Assembly: GCA_027919835.1 (NCBI GenBank)
Contig: JANVFP010000021.1
Location: 248,001 to 312,000 of the forward strand
Origin: Lentinula raphanica
Taxonomy: Eukaryota > Basidiomycota > Agaricomycetes > Agaricales > Omphalotaceae
Direction: 5' to 3'
DNA: 64,000 nucleotides
In this document: positions 24,101-35,556 of the stretch, piece by piece
Numbering within the stretch: the stretch's first letter is position 1
Layout: every line of letters starts with the position of its first letter
Notes under the pieces: generated by a model
Seen by the model: the letters and a program-made list of their open reading frames with translations, nothing else
What the model was told of the DNA's origin: nothing
The model's database searches: none
Made by a program: the position numbers and the translations under genes

Positions 24101-27100
24101 ATGACAAGAGGGAGACGTTATGAGACTGTTCACGAAGAACGGTCAGCATGTAGAAAACACACAAGTTTGTGGAACATACGACAATGATCACAGTCCTGTT
24201 TTTCAATAGGTCTCCAGAAAGACATTTGTTGACTATCCACCTGGATGTATGAACACTTTAATGGTATATTGGTTAGAGACAAGGTCTTTTTCAAGAACTG
24301 TGACATACTCAAGAGCAGCCAAGATATCGTCAAGAAGTAGTATCTTGGCTTGTGAATATACAGCTCTCGCAAGAGTTAAACGGGCTTTCTGCCCTCCACT
24401 CAGGGTAAGACCCTTTTCTCCGATCTCTGTCTGGTCCCCAGCAGCGAAAAGACTCAAATCTCTTTCCAAAGCACACTGATAAACGACCTTTTTATAGTGT
24501 TCCTCCTCGAAAGCGGAGCCAAAGAGGATATTGTCCTATGATCAACCAGATGAGTGTGGTTAAGGTCAAATGTTGATATATTTTCACACGAGTGTACCTT
24601 CACAGTTTCGTTCAGCACCCAGGATTCTTGGGCAGCATAAGATACTCCGTGCTGCCGAGGAAGATTGAACCAGGAATCTTCACTCAAAGGTGAGTAGTGC
24701 ATCTCTCCTAGAAGAGTTGTCAAGATGCCATTTCATTAGATATTTCAGGATGACAATCTCACCAAGCAACGCTAGCAGGAGCAACGTCTTGCCAGAACCG
24801 GTTGGACCAACAACAAGGTTCAATGCATTTGACTTAAAATGTAGGTTTCCCGGGACAGTGAGAACGAAATTCCTCGTCGAAGGTGTGCTTGTGCCACTCC
24901 GAGACTTTGACCAGGAAAAAGAAGCAGTATGAAATCCAAGCTTGTCCTCGTCCACAGGTTGGTTTGAAGCAACTGAGGCACTCGTGGCTCGGATCGTGTC
25001 CATGCCCAGGTCAAAGTCATCCAATAAGTCCGTCTGATGGTACGATGGTCAATGCTGTGTAATGGCTGCTCAGCCAGCTCAAATAAACTCACACTCTGCA
25101 AGAACTTATTGATCCTATCTAAAGACACTTTTGCGGTTACACATCCCGCGCCACGGATAAAGGCGACTTGAATTTGATTCCTGAATGCGTCGAAAACTAC
25201 AATCGACGGAAACGCTTTTGAAGCGCTTAGCTGTCCTTTTGCAATGAGGGTCTGGAAATGTGGTTTCAACTTTGAGTATCCGGAGTATAGTAAGTGTCGA
25301 AGTACAAACACTGCAGCGATGAAGGTGAAAATTCGTCATATAGGATTCATGAAAACAATAGTACTTACTAGCAAGCGAAGGTCATTAGCATCATCAAAAA
25401 TGGCAGTAAAAAACTGGCAGCAAGATGTCAGTCCCTCAATCAGTCTTGGACAAGCAAATAATACACCTTATGATGATAAGTAAAAGTTGGATTAAACGAG
25501 CTTTTCGGCTGGCTTTTAGTTCGGTAACACGCTTTTGGGAGATTCTATCTGACATCTTTTCTTCCCAACCGAAGAGTTTGACCATTCGAAGTACGTTGAC
25601 GACTATACGGGATCACTTTAGACTTTCGGAACAGATCAATGGAAGCAGGTTCACCATCTGTAATGATCCGGACTCGTGAATCTGTCCTCTTCATCTTTTC
25701 TTCTTGGACTCCATGAAGGGACTTTGTCGCAGCTCCAGTTATCGGGACCAGCACTACAGTGAGACCGAGCCCTATGAATGCGCTATGACATGAGAAATGA
25801 GCAATGCAAACTCAAGACTTCACAAATCTTCATTACCTCCATCCGAGCAACTCATGGAGAAACACAATGCAACAGACAATTTGGATTGGGACAAAGGTCA
25901 GAAGTACAAGAAAATGTTGACCTTCCTCCATAATTTTCAGGTCCACTGTTATAAGAGTGTTGATGTTTGCAGTAGAAGCCTCGTTTGTTTCAGCTGAGAA
26001 AAGAAGTGCATGTGAAATTAGTATGTAACGATGCTGACTAAAATGGAACACGCTGGAATTGCACGCAGCGAACCGTTGGACTACCTGTCCCAATTTAACA
26101 GCCATCAGTCACAGTAGATATGCCCAATCCCCCGCTTCTAGGCTCTTGTTACCCTAGTTCGGCCGGGATGGAAACCGTAGCGGCCCGGTCCGCTACATAG
26201 TACTTGTCCAGACTTGATTCAAGGCTGAGAAAAACCTTCGCTTTCCTTTCCTTCTCTATCGTCGGGTCTCACTTGTGCTCGCATTGCATGCTCAAAAATG
26301 AGTTCGGTGAGTAGAGCTTCGACTCGGACAAAAGTCCTTAACTAAACGAAGGATATGAAGAATCGGTAGAGTCAGAGATCAATTTACACACCACAACCCG
26401 CATATACCATTCCATTGAGCTGGACGCTGTTATAGTTCCAATGAGGAGGAGTGAGATCCAAAACCAAGGCAGCATATCATTGCCAGAATCTCGTGTCTCC
26501 AAGTACCTACTGGGGCATCAGACTTGGAACCTAGCTAACTCAGTGATGAAAACACCAACATGAGCAGCCGATTGGTAGCTACGGCAGGAATGAAGGCAGT
26601 GATTGCGTTACAAACCAGTGCCACACTCATGCTTAGCATGTCCCCTGGAAAAACCCGCAATATGTTGAAGAACACATGGCGGTTTCCTCCTTCTGATAGC
26701 GGATCAAGATACTACAAGATCATGAAGACTAAGATGGCAAGAGTAGATAGATAAAGATGAACTAACGTACAGGCATTGCCTTCGCCCGCAGTATGCGGGC
26801 TTGATCACTGTCCGAGAGCGGAGGAAAGGCTTCGGTCGAAAGGTGGGAGACCTTGGACGCTTTCCAAATAAGCGAGTCCAGATACGTGAAGAAGATCAAC
26901 GACAGCAATGAAGCTGTTTGCTCTGGATTTGGAGATGTGGAAATCTGAATAAGGAAGAGTCAAAGACACATAACGTATCATAAACAGACATTGACGGTTA
27001 CCTTTGGATCGATAGGAACATATTGTCGTGGGATCACAAGCGGAAGCACTATTGCCCCGAAGAATAGTGCAATAAACTCGATGTAGAGTTGGAGATTTGC

Positions 27101-27616
27101 TTCGCAAGGCTTTACAGAGTCTTCGGGAAATAGCACGCCAAATGTTTTGCAGACGTTCCATCCAGATATGAGAAATGAAACGAAGAGGACGACTTGAAGA
27201 TGTATTGACAAAATCTTACTCCATTTCTCCCGCGAGAGGATGATGGCAATCGCCAGAAGGGTGGAATAACTCTGAAAGAGAAACAGTACATTACAACAGA
27301 CCGAATGGAAGTGGAAACACCTTCTCACATAAATTGCACAGTCCTGGAAAACTTGAAGGCTGTCTCCCGAGTTCGATATACAGTCCCCAGCCACGAGTGA
27401 CACTATGGCACACAATAGCAGAGTCAAACAGCAACAGGTACGCGAAATCCTGTAAACAATTAGAGTGGTATTGTGAGTTGGATGTTCGGAAGCTTCCTCC
27501 AGATGTATTTGACCAGAACGAGTGCTAATGCTGATACATGAATGCAAAACTAGAGACGAAATGGAGGCTGCCGTTATAAACAGTGTTATATAGTCTGTTA
27601 AGAAAGGCCTGGACAT
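21116..27616 (-). CDS. ABCC/MRP-type full ABC transporter
   Basis: A large minus-strand gene with about 20 short introns; stop TAG 21116-21118. It has an N-terminal TMD0 of several helices, then TMD1 (LITVDLKIMEEGQHFLVL...FVPIQIVCCIVFL), NBD1 (Walker A GPTGSGKT, signature LSGGQKAR, Walker B ILLLDDILAALE), TMD2, and NBD2. NBD2 has VGRTGSGK-ST split by an intron, LSVGQRQIIALARAIV, LLILDE-ATSAVDHKTD and IAHRL. The missing catalytic glutamate in NBD1 (DD instead of DE) and the LSVGQ motif in NBD2 are normal for ABCC exporters. Expected role: vacuolar or plasma-membrane export of conjugates or drugs. The true start is uncertain: ATG 27616 precedes the first TM helix, but a strong donor (GTAAGT at 27667) suggests an upstream exon from about 27834. 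Confidence 0.88.
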
Positions 27617-28158
27617 CGGAAGGATGCTGATAAGATTCTGGAAATGAGAGCGAAGTGAGTCCACTTACATCGATGCTGTGGGCAGAAGGTAAAAGAAAGC
27701 CGTACTACAGTTTTTTGCCTTTTTGTATGGGGCTGACGCGTTCTGACAACATCATTCCCGCTACTCTTCAATAATGCAGCGTCAAAGGTGAAGTTCAGGA
27801 GTGGTTTAACGCTGGCGGTCAAAGAGTTGATCATTTTTCCCAGGCAGCCGAGCAGCCGGATTTAGCGGCTGAAGTTTGCCGAACGGTTTTGCTCCGCGAA
27901 CACAACTTGAACTTCAATCCAAACTATCACTGGGACAACAGGACCTGCTGCCCATCCGCAGCAATTGCACGCTGAACTGGCACAAAAAAAGACACAGAGA
28001 ACAACGGTAGCGGCTAAGTGGGTCCCTTGCGCAGTGACTGGAAGCGCTCATGGATGATTTAATAACCTTCTTGTCGACTCTCTGATCCATAAATTCTTCT
28101 TCGATTGGGTTCTCCCACTCGTATTTTCACAGATAACTCATTCTACCTCGAGAACATT
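27617..28158. other. Divergent gap, ABC transporter / nucleotidyltransferase-like gene
   Basis: It contains a possible upstream coding exon of the ABC transporter (minus strand, about 27668-27834, beginning MINSLTASVKPLLNFTFDAA) that I could not join cleanly in frame. The rest should be promoter sequence for both genes. No TATA box is clearly seen. Confidence 0.4.
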
Positions 28159-29427
28159 ATGGGCGGAAGCGCATTTCACGACTTACCACCTAATTCTTGT
28201 CCTCGAATCCCAAACGTGGTCTACCAGGCTCTCAAAGCGCGTCTTACACCCGTGCTGGAACAAATCTATGTCTATGTAGCCGTTCCTCCTGAAGCTCCTG
28301 AGAAGCTGGACCATGGTGACTTGGATTTTGCTGTGTATAAGCCCCGAGAAGACTCGTTTTCAAACGTTTCCACACCTGGCATGGTCAATGCGCCACACTT
28401 CATAGTGCAAGCAGCACTGGGAGCATCACATTGTATCCTTGAAGATCACAACCGGACTTCTAATTTTGCGATTGCAATAGAACAAGGTGCATGGGAAGAA
28501 CTAGGATGTGCTGAGCAGGAAGAGAAGAGTAGACGAGCTGCTGGTGGACATGACATCTATTATCAGGTAAATAGCCGCGCTCCATCGTCCAGATCAGCTC
28601 TTGTCTTAATTCTCCTACCATGAATTCCTTTGTACTTAGGTTGATGTACACGTTTGCGCGGACAAGAATGAATGGGAACGTGTTATCTACTTCCACGCAT
28701 ACGGTGATCTTGGTATGATACAAGGCCTGATCGCAAGCAACGCTGGCTTATTGCTAGGACTCAATGGACTCAAAGTGTGTTCCTTCCCTCCCTTTGATCT
28801 AGATCCTACTAATCGATCTCGAAGTACTCGCATCCACCTCATCCAACTGTGACGCTTTCTCAAGATTTCACACAGATCGCAGCATTCTTCGGTTGGTCTA
28901 ATGAGCGTCGCAGTCTAGGATTCAATACACGCCAGGAAATCTTCGAGTGGGTTTGCGAAAGCCGCTTGTTCAACCCAGAACGTTTCCGAACCAAAGGAGA
29001 GGGCTTCACTAAGGTCAAGGCTCAACGTAAAATGTACTATGATTTTCTCGCGTGGGTTCAAGAGAAGAAGTTGAACCGAACGCAATCGGAAGTAATCGCT
29101 GCAGGTACAGAGAAAGCTGAAGAGTGGCAGAAACGTATCCGCGAGGAAGCACTCGCAAAATTTGATGGTGAAGACAAAGTGAAGTCTTCGGTCCTAAGCA
29201 ATTATGGCAGTAAGAAGAGACAAAAACAGATCTTCAATGGTACAATGGTAGGTGCGTGGATTGGGGCGAATCCCGGCGAGAGGAGGGTAAAGATAATCAT
29301 GGATATGGTTCGAGAGCGACACGGAGGTGCAGATGGGATTGAACGAATTTTTGAGGCAGAAGGGGAGGACGGCCTGAAGCAACGAGTGCTGTGTGCTCTG
29401 GAAGAGTACACGTCCACTACCCAGTAA
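28159..29427 (+). CDS. Fungal nucleotidyltransferase-like protein (putative)
   Basis: Start ATG 28159 (the open frame before it lacks an ATG) and stop TAA 29425-29427, about 385 residues in three exons with introns near 28567-28640 and 28774-28830. The N-terminal part reads PRIPNVVYQALKARLTPVLEQIYVYVAVPPEAPEKLDHGDLDFAVYKP. The DHGDLDFAV segment resembles the DxD strand of the nucleotidyltransferase fold, and a matching intact-looking strand (DIYYQVDVHVCADKNEWERVIYFHAYGDLGMI) follows, as in other fungal proteins of this type. The C-terminal half is helical, rich in Lys/Glu, and ends with GAWIGANPGERRVKIIMDMVR. No substrate is known; the catalytic assignment is inference. Confidence 0.7.
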
Positions 29428-29480
29428 TTTGCAGATTTATGTATGTAATGATATTGTACGCACTTAGCAGTCTTCAATTC

Positions 29481-31541
29481 TCAGGCTTTCACCTTCTCCT
29501 CATACACTACATGAGTACTTCGTTGCTCTCCGGTATGATCCTCTTTTTCCCCTCGCCAGGACTTGCCAAATAACATACACAGAAGAACGAAACACATCCC
29601 TATTGCGATCAATCCAGAAAGAAGACCACATGCTAAAATGCGGAGAGATGAGTGCGGATCTTCATATACTCTCCATTGAACGCCTACCATTTACAGTGCC
29701 CATGGAATCAAACTGAATTGTGAAGTAGAAGGGACCGGTGAAAGCATACATCTGTCTGATGAACGCAACCATCAACGCGGCTTGTCCAGTGTGCCCCGGT
29801 TGGGACTCGATAGCATAGGTCGTGCATACGGCTAGAACGAGACATGATTCGAAAGAAACATCACTCTCCAGTCCAAAACTTACTAGTGACAAGCTGTAGC
29901 CCGAACAGCGCTATACCAGATCCCACATCTGGCGTGACATTCCATTTTCCAGCTGCAGTATTCTGCAGTTGAACTCCAAAAATCATCAATCCTACAATCT
30001 GAGCGTCCAGAGAACTTGTTCATATCATCGTATAAGCGGAAACATGAGGATCAAAAACTCACAGCGATGATGAATCCAGGAAGAGCAAAAGGAAGTCTCC
30101 ATTCTGGTTCCCTTGCTCCACCAGCTCTCTTGACTCGATATTGCATCCATTTGTCCGAGCCATATCCAGCTATAGGTTCACCCAAAAGAGCTCCCAGGAA
30201 TGGGGCGACGAATTGCAAGCCGACCTGCTGTGTGTTTAAAAGATATTTCTGGCCTAAGAGGGCTGGAATTTGGACGGTAAGTAGGACCTGTGGAGTGGTT
30301 TGAGTCATATCAACGAACGAACATAAGGTGAGAACTGACGTTGGTATACGTGAAAGTGATTGCATATGCAAGACTTGGAAGCAGAATGGTCGGTCTCAAC
30401 AGAAACCGCAGAGGCGAGATGGTGTTTAGAGGTAGCCTTGACCACGGCTCCATGCTATGTCTACGGAAACTGATATACGGAGTATACCATTTTCCGGTAT
30501 TGACTTTCTCGTCCATGCTAGATACGGAGGAGCCATTTGTGCGTTCAGGCCGATCGAATAGCGTTTCAGGACAGAAGAATATGTATAAGATGAAATGCGC
30601 AAAGTTGATGATAGCGAGGAAGTAGAAAGTCCACTGCCATTGCCCTGTATGAACTGATGGACCAAGGTGGTATATTAGCGTGCTGCATATGCCAACCAAG
30701 CCGATCTTGACCTACAAACGAGCGGGCCCATGATAAGAGGCGCAAGTGTTGGTCCGACCGACACCAACAAAGCCCAAATTCCCATTTTCTGGCCTTTCTG
30801 ATGCACGAAGAATACTTCGGAGACTGTGGATGCTCCGATGCTTTGCGGAGGGCAGATGAAAATGCTCACTAAGGCGCGGCATGCCATTAGTGAGCCATAC
30901 GTAGTGCAGTATGCGGAGGCGAGTTGCAAGGCAGCAGACAGTAACATGGATGTGAGATAGACAGGTCGTCGGCCTAGACTGAAAAAGTGAGTGGAATATA
31001 CAAAGCCACAGCTTGACAGGCTAACCAATCCGATTGCTGACCGGTGCCCAGAGGAGAGGTAGTGTTCCTATGATATCTGCTGTCAACTAGAGTAAACAAG
31101 GCTCAAGCGACGACCGTTCGTACCTAGAAACACGATGGGTACTGACACGAGATATGACGCTTGAGTTAGGGTTACTCCAAAGTCCACGACGAAGTTCTAC
31201 GCCAGAACGTAAGGAAGGAACACGGTCCTTCATCATCGGACGCGACGAACCTCGAATGAAGGTACTAGAGTACTCGTTCAATTTCTGCAGAGGCACACAA
31301 TGCTATTTGAAGGACACGTACTAACGCAAGCTGCAGAGAAGGGCCCAAGACACGCATGAAAGGCAACCAAAGCCAAAAGCATGTTCTTGCGAAAGGACGA
31401 CCAATTCAAAGGGTCTTCCGGGGAATCTGAAGGAAGAGGTAGGAGATCTATACGTCCATGGCGGGCAAGGATCTTGTCGAGGCTGGCAGTAGCGATGCCT
31501 TCAGGTAAGCCTTGTTCCACTACTTTTTCTTCGACTGACAT
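29481..31541 (-). CDS. MFS transporter, DHA1 (12-TM polyamine/drug:H+ antiporter type)
   Basis: The start at 31541 gives MSVEEKVVEQGLPEGIATAS, and the stop is TGA 29481-29483. The pre-TM1 signature DPLNWSSFRKN and the loop 2-3 motif around GRRPVYLTSMLLSAALQLAS are typical of DHA1 transporters. Segments such as YCTTYGSLMACRALVSIFICPPQSIGASTVSEVFF, KGQKMGIWALLVSVGPTLAPLIMGPLV and WQWTFYFLAIINFAHFILYIFFCPETLF follow the family order. Several short introns are needed. It should export drugs, polyamines or organic acids at the plasma membrane. Its 3' end is 53 bp from the convergent stop of the preceding gene. Confidence 0.88.
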
Positions 31542-32302
31542 TTCCAGGTCCTAGCGGTAAGTAGAAAGGAACTTGGGTTTACTAGATGTTGAGTAAACCA
31601 TCACGTCGGTTTTTAAGCCCGAGGTAATTGGCATTGCTGTCATTGGCTACCCCGCATCAATGGAGTCAAATGGGCATATAATCATGATGATCATGATAAC
31701 GCTTGAAGTTGTTGCAAGAATGTATCCATCGAAGTTTATTTGTTGATCAGCACCAGAGGAATTCTGTTTCCAGGATCAATCGTTGACGGCTTCTGAGCGG
31801 TGAGCGTGAGTCAAGCGTATATGAAGAATGAGGATGATGAATGTCACATTTATAAGAGCCATTCATTTGCAACTTTCATGGTTGTTCTGTGTGATCTCGA
31901 CGATATGCTCAGCGCAGCTGCGGTGTTACATAGCCGGGAAGTATCTCTGTAAGGTGTATATCGAGCACCATATCAAGCAAGACCGTAGTATAAGAGACGA
32001 ATGAAAATTGTCAATTTGGGCGAAGCAGAATAATAAGAATACGTTGCTCACCTGCGCTTTCCTGCATATCCCTTCCCGAACCCTCTCACATTCGCCACTG
32101 ATGCGGAGCCTTTAAAGGCAATGTTTTGCAACGGTCTTATCATTACTTCCCCACTGAAGTGCATGCTAGTAAGCAGTTGAAGCTTGAAGCTTGAGCTTGA
32201 GTTTTGAAAGTTGAAGGAAAGTTCGAAGTTCGATTTGCGTCACTGTAGGTAAGCACGTGATGGTGTCGAAAGCGAGCGCGGTCCAACCGGTCCGGAAAGG
32301 GC

Positions 32303-32322
32303 TTTCGAGAGACTTCGAGAAC
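32303..32322 (+). promoter_or_regulatory. Heat-shock element upstream of the small HSP gene
   Basis: Four contiguous 5-bp units, TTTCG AGAGA CTTCG AGAAC, alternate as nTTCn / nGAAn with one mismatch (GAG for GAA). The last two units form a perfect cTTCgaGAAc. It lies about 155 bp before the HSP start codon, a normal position for binding of trimeric Hsf1. Confidence 0.78.
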
Positions 32323-32422
32323 ATGGACTCGTCGTCGAGTCATCCAGACGAAGATCCTTCCGCTACAATTGTAAAGGACCTTCTCCACTATTCTCCTCTG
32401 TTCTTGAACACAAACCCAATCG

Positions 32423-32430
32423 TATAAAAG
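32423..32430 (+). promoter_or_regulatory. TATA box of the small HSP gene
   Basis: TATAAAAG lies 54 bp before the start codon, with a CCAAT-like CCCAATC just upstream at about 32415. Together with the heat-shock element this is a classic inducible promoter. Confidence 0.7.
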
Positions 32431-32476
32431 ATCCTCAAGACAAGCTCACTCTCTCAAATCTCAAACTCAGATCATC

Positions 32477-33099
32477 ATGTCTATTGCACGCCAACTTTTC
32501 AACGAATTCCGACCTCTCTTCCGAATGCTGGAAGAGCCTATGACTCGATCTCCTGCTGCACTACGGTACAACTCGATCTTCAATGATCCTTTCTTCAACT
32601 CTCCTGCTCTTGCCCGACCCGCCGTTGACGTCTCGGAAGAAGGGAACAAGTATATCATCGAAGCAGAGTTGCCTGGAGTGCCAAAAGAAGACGTCGATGT
32701 CCGTATTGGAGACCATGGTCATAGTGTGACCATCGAAGGCAAGGTAACCAGTAGGCGCGGCGGGCCTGCTAGTGCCCCAATGCCTGAAAATGGAAACGCT
32801 GGTGAAGCTTCTGCTCCTGCAGGTAAGCAGCTGGTCCTCATTCACCGTCTGACAGATGTACTGATCTTTCAGTAACAGCAGGAGAGACAACGACGACGAC
32901 AGTCGCGAACCAGTCAGAACCAAGCAATCAAATATCCACCGAACGCCAGTTCATCAACAATGCTTCATTCACAAGAACTGTCTGGCTCTCTCGGCCTGTA
33001 GATGGCAACAATGTCACTGCTCAGCTGAAGGACGGAGTTTTGACGCTCTCGCTGCCCAAGTCTGAAGACAAGGGCTCTGTCAAAATCTCGGTGGATTAA
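32477..33099 (+). CDS. Small heat-shock protein (Hsp20 / alpha-crystallin)
   Basis: Start ATG 32477, stop TAA 33097-33099; one intron at 32823-32872 (50 nt) joins PA-V-TAGETTTTT. The N-terminus (MSIARQLFNEFRPLFRMLEEP) is the usual helical arm. The alpha-crystallin domain begins at RPAVDVSEEGNKYIIEAELPGVPKEDVDVRI and is interrupted by a Gly/Ala/Ser/Thr-rich insert. It resumes with FTRTVWLSRPVDGNNVTAQLKDGVLTLSLPKSE, containing the conserved A.L.dGVL motif; the C-terminus is KISVD. It is an ATP-independent holdase chaperone, and the promoter shows it is heat-inducible. The insert between beta strands is common in basidiomycete Hsp20s. Confidence 0.95.
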
Positions 33100-33437
33100 A
33101 CCAACCCAAGGACATTCATAACCATCCAAAATGATCGACTACATACATAGCTGCAGTCGAATACTTTGCAGTCGAATACTACGGACTCACGGACATTTAG
33201 CTCGGAACACAATACAGTACAGTAGGATCTAATAGTCTTTGCACCCCACTCTTCCTGTTGTAGCATTCTCACCACTCAGATGATGTTGTAATTGAAGTAA
33301 ATTGCGTTACATAGTGAATGGGCGTATGAGGAGACGATGTATTTAGGCGCCCAAGCGCCTTCTGGCCTCCACTTTTGGGTATGAATTTTCTGACTCGTCT
33401 TCATCGATTCTTTCCTCGATTATCCGCACCAAAAACT
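33100..33437. other. Intergenic, small HSP 3' UTR and ARC1 5' region
   Basis: It holds a near-tandem repeat of GCAGTCGAATACT (about 33153 and 33168) and an upstream in-frame ATG of the next gene at 33381. A GGCGCC-like palindrome (GGCGCCCAAGCGCC, near 33344) precedes it. There is no separate gene. Confidence 0.45.
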
Positions 33438-35086
33438 ATGGCGTTCGAGGAATCCGTATCGAAGCTCAACCCTTCAATCAAAGACCTTGTACTATCTGCC
33501 ACGAAGCTCAACGCATTGCTAACCGGAAAATCTGAGCAAGATCAAACAGAAGTTGTACAGTGGATTGAGAAAGTTCGCCAGGGAGATCTCGTCAAGCTAG
33601 ACAACTTCAAAGTTCGTATCACAGCACTTTGACTTGAAAACTCCTGCTGGACGCGTCGTTGCAGGATTTAAACTCCATACTTGTCCCTAGGACGTATATC
33701 GCCACGAATTATTTAACAGCGGCTGATGTTGCTCTGTACGGTGCATTGCATCCCATAGTAGTAAGTACAACGCATGAATTTCTACATTCTATTCTCTCTT
33801 ATAACGGTGCTATCTACAGTCAACCCTCCAAGCCCCGGAGTACCACTCCCATCCTTCCCTAACACGTTATTTCGACCACATCCAATTTACCTCTCCCGTC
33901 CGAAAAGCCGCAGACGCTTCCTCCACCTTCACCATCGTCAATTTTGACCTTGTCAACACACCAAAGATCGAACGAACGGCTGAACCTCCCAAGAAAAAGG
34001 AGAAAAAAGACAAAGCTGCACCTGCCGAGTCAACATCGACTGTACCTCCTGAAGCTGTTGGAACTTCTGCAGGAGATGCCCCTGCAGATGGAGGGAAGGC
34101 GCAGAAGAAGGAGAAGAAGGAGAAAAAAGAGAAGCCCGCTGCGAATCCTACGAATGAAGGTAAAAAAGAGGGCAAGAAGGCCGCAGGTGGAAAGGCTGCT
34201 GCTCCTGCGGCCGATGAGGGCGAACCGGTACCATCGATGATCGACCTACGGGTAGGACATATTCTTGATGGTGAGTTTGTGCAGAGTGAATCATATCCTG
34301 CGCGTTCCTGACCGTACGCTTCAGTTCAAAAACATCCTGATGCAGATGGACTTTACATCGAGGTCAGCCAAATACCCAGAAATGAATACGGCGATTTGAT
34401 GAGCTGTTGTCTCTAGCAAATCGATATCGGCGAAGAGACCGGTCCTCGTACTGTGGTCTCCGGACTTGTGCACTACATACCAATTGAGCAGATGCGGGAC
34501 AAGTACTTGGTCGCCGTTGTACGTGTACTTTCGCTCTCCATCGGGTTCGTTATCCTCTGATCTCAATATTACTAGTGCAATCTCAAACCAGCGAACATGC
34601 GAGGCGTGAAAAGCTTTGCCATGGTTCTTTGTGTGAGTGGTGTGTTTCTGATTCTGGATGTGACTGGATTCATTGTTGGTGTTAGGCTACTTCGAAGGAT
34701 GGAAAAGAAGCAGGCATCGAACTTATTCAACCTCCTGCAAACTCAAAACCAGGAGATCGTGTTTACTTTGAAGGCGCAGAATTCGAAAGTGAGTATGCGT
34801 TGCCAAAGAAGAGATTTTCGGCAAGCTTATCTCGGATATCAGATGCAACACCTCTTTCCCAGCTAAACCCTAAGAAAAAGATATTCGAAACGATTCAGCC
34901 AGGTGCGTTTTTACAGTACTGGGACATATTGCTGTCTTTAACCTTATATCGTTTCTCGTAGGCTTCATTACCCTCGAGACAAAGGAAGCTGCTTGGGTCA
35001 ATCCAGTGACGGGTAGTGTGCATAAGATCCGGACCAAAGACGGTGTTTGTGTGGCCCCAACACTCGTGGGGGCGTCGTTGTCGTGA
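33438..35086 (+). CDS. ARC1: Arc1/AIMP1-type tRNA-binding aminoacylation cofactor
   Basis: Start taken at ATG 33438 (MAFEESVSKLNPSIKD), stop TGA 35084-35086. The N-terminal region is GST-C-like (YLTAADVALYGALHP, SLTRYFDHIQF). A lysine-rich linker follows (KKKEKKDK, KKEKKEKKEK, EGKKEGKKAAGGK). The C-terminal EMAPII/Trbp111 OB fold reads [75 protein letters not shown], and ends FITLETKEAAWVNPVTGS...KDGVCVAPTLVGASLS. It binds tRNA and delivers it to methionyl/glutamyl-tRNA synthetases in the cytosol. About eight short introns. An in-frame ATG at 33381 would add 19 residues with an arginine-rich, mitochondrial-like character. Confidence 0.92.
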
Positions 35087-35556
35087 GGGATGTGTGATAT
35101 ATATGAATAATATCTGCGGCGATGTATGTAGAGGTAGAGTTTGAGTATGGTACCGACCGTCATTCGAGCATGATGAAGTCCTGGCCGCAATTGTCCAAAT
35201 TTCTTGAATGCTGACTGTTGGTTTTCTTCTCTCGGCCGTGGAATCGTAAGATGATCTGTCCTTCGTTGTGGTTTTGGCCAACGTCGTAAGATGGACATGA
35301 ATTTTTGGGTGCGCCTCGTCATCCCCCCTGACTAAAAATCCAGAGATTTTCCGTATACCGGTACCGATGATTGAAACGGCCACTGGGATCTGGATTGCCT
35401 TCGGAGGGAGGAATGTTGATTGTCGGGCCGCGGTTCAAATGCCTCCAGGACGTTGAACCGTAACGGTCGAGCGAACAGTCGCAGAAGGCACTGGACTGGC
35501 TTCAAAAATGTGTCAGCCACCTCTTTATAACTGCTCCATCTCTCCGTCCCCTCTAT
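35087..35556. other. Intergenic, ARC1 / DHA2 transporter
   Basis: 470 bp of tandem-oriented intergenic DNA. Minus-strand ORFs of 150-162 codons overlap it and the ARC1 end, but they are shadows. TTTATAA at about 35523, 34 bp before the transporter start, could act as a TATA box. Confidence 0.4.

Larger units (their letters stand above)
31542..32476. other. 935-bp divergent intergenic region, MFS / small HSP
   Basis: Promoter region for both flanking genes. On the small HSP side it carries a heat-shock element and a TATA box (listed separately), repeated AGCTTGA units near 32177-32200 and further half-sites (GTTCGAAGTTCG near 32222). The MFS side has an ATGATGATCATGAT palindrome near 31685. 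No gene is seen; the 81-codon minus ORF at 32143-32388 is not convincing. Confidence 0.55.

Noticed and set aside
26106..26290. Stop codons inside the ABC transporter suggesting a pseudogene
   Set aside because: They fall in a linker region between conserved TMD1 segments that can be removed as an intron; both NBDs and all their motifs are intact.
19319..31541. A secondary-metabolite cluster (dioxygenase, ABC and MFS transporters)
   Set aside because: No backbone enzyme (polyketide synthase, peptide synthetase, terpene synthase) lies near, and housekeeping genes surround these genes.
34895..35383. 162- and 150-codon minus-strand ORFs at the ARC1 end
   Set aside because: They overlap ARC1 coding sequence on the opposite strand and resemble no protein family.
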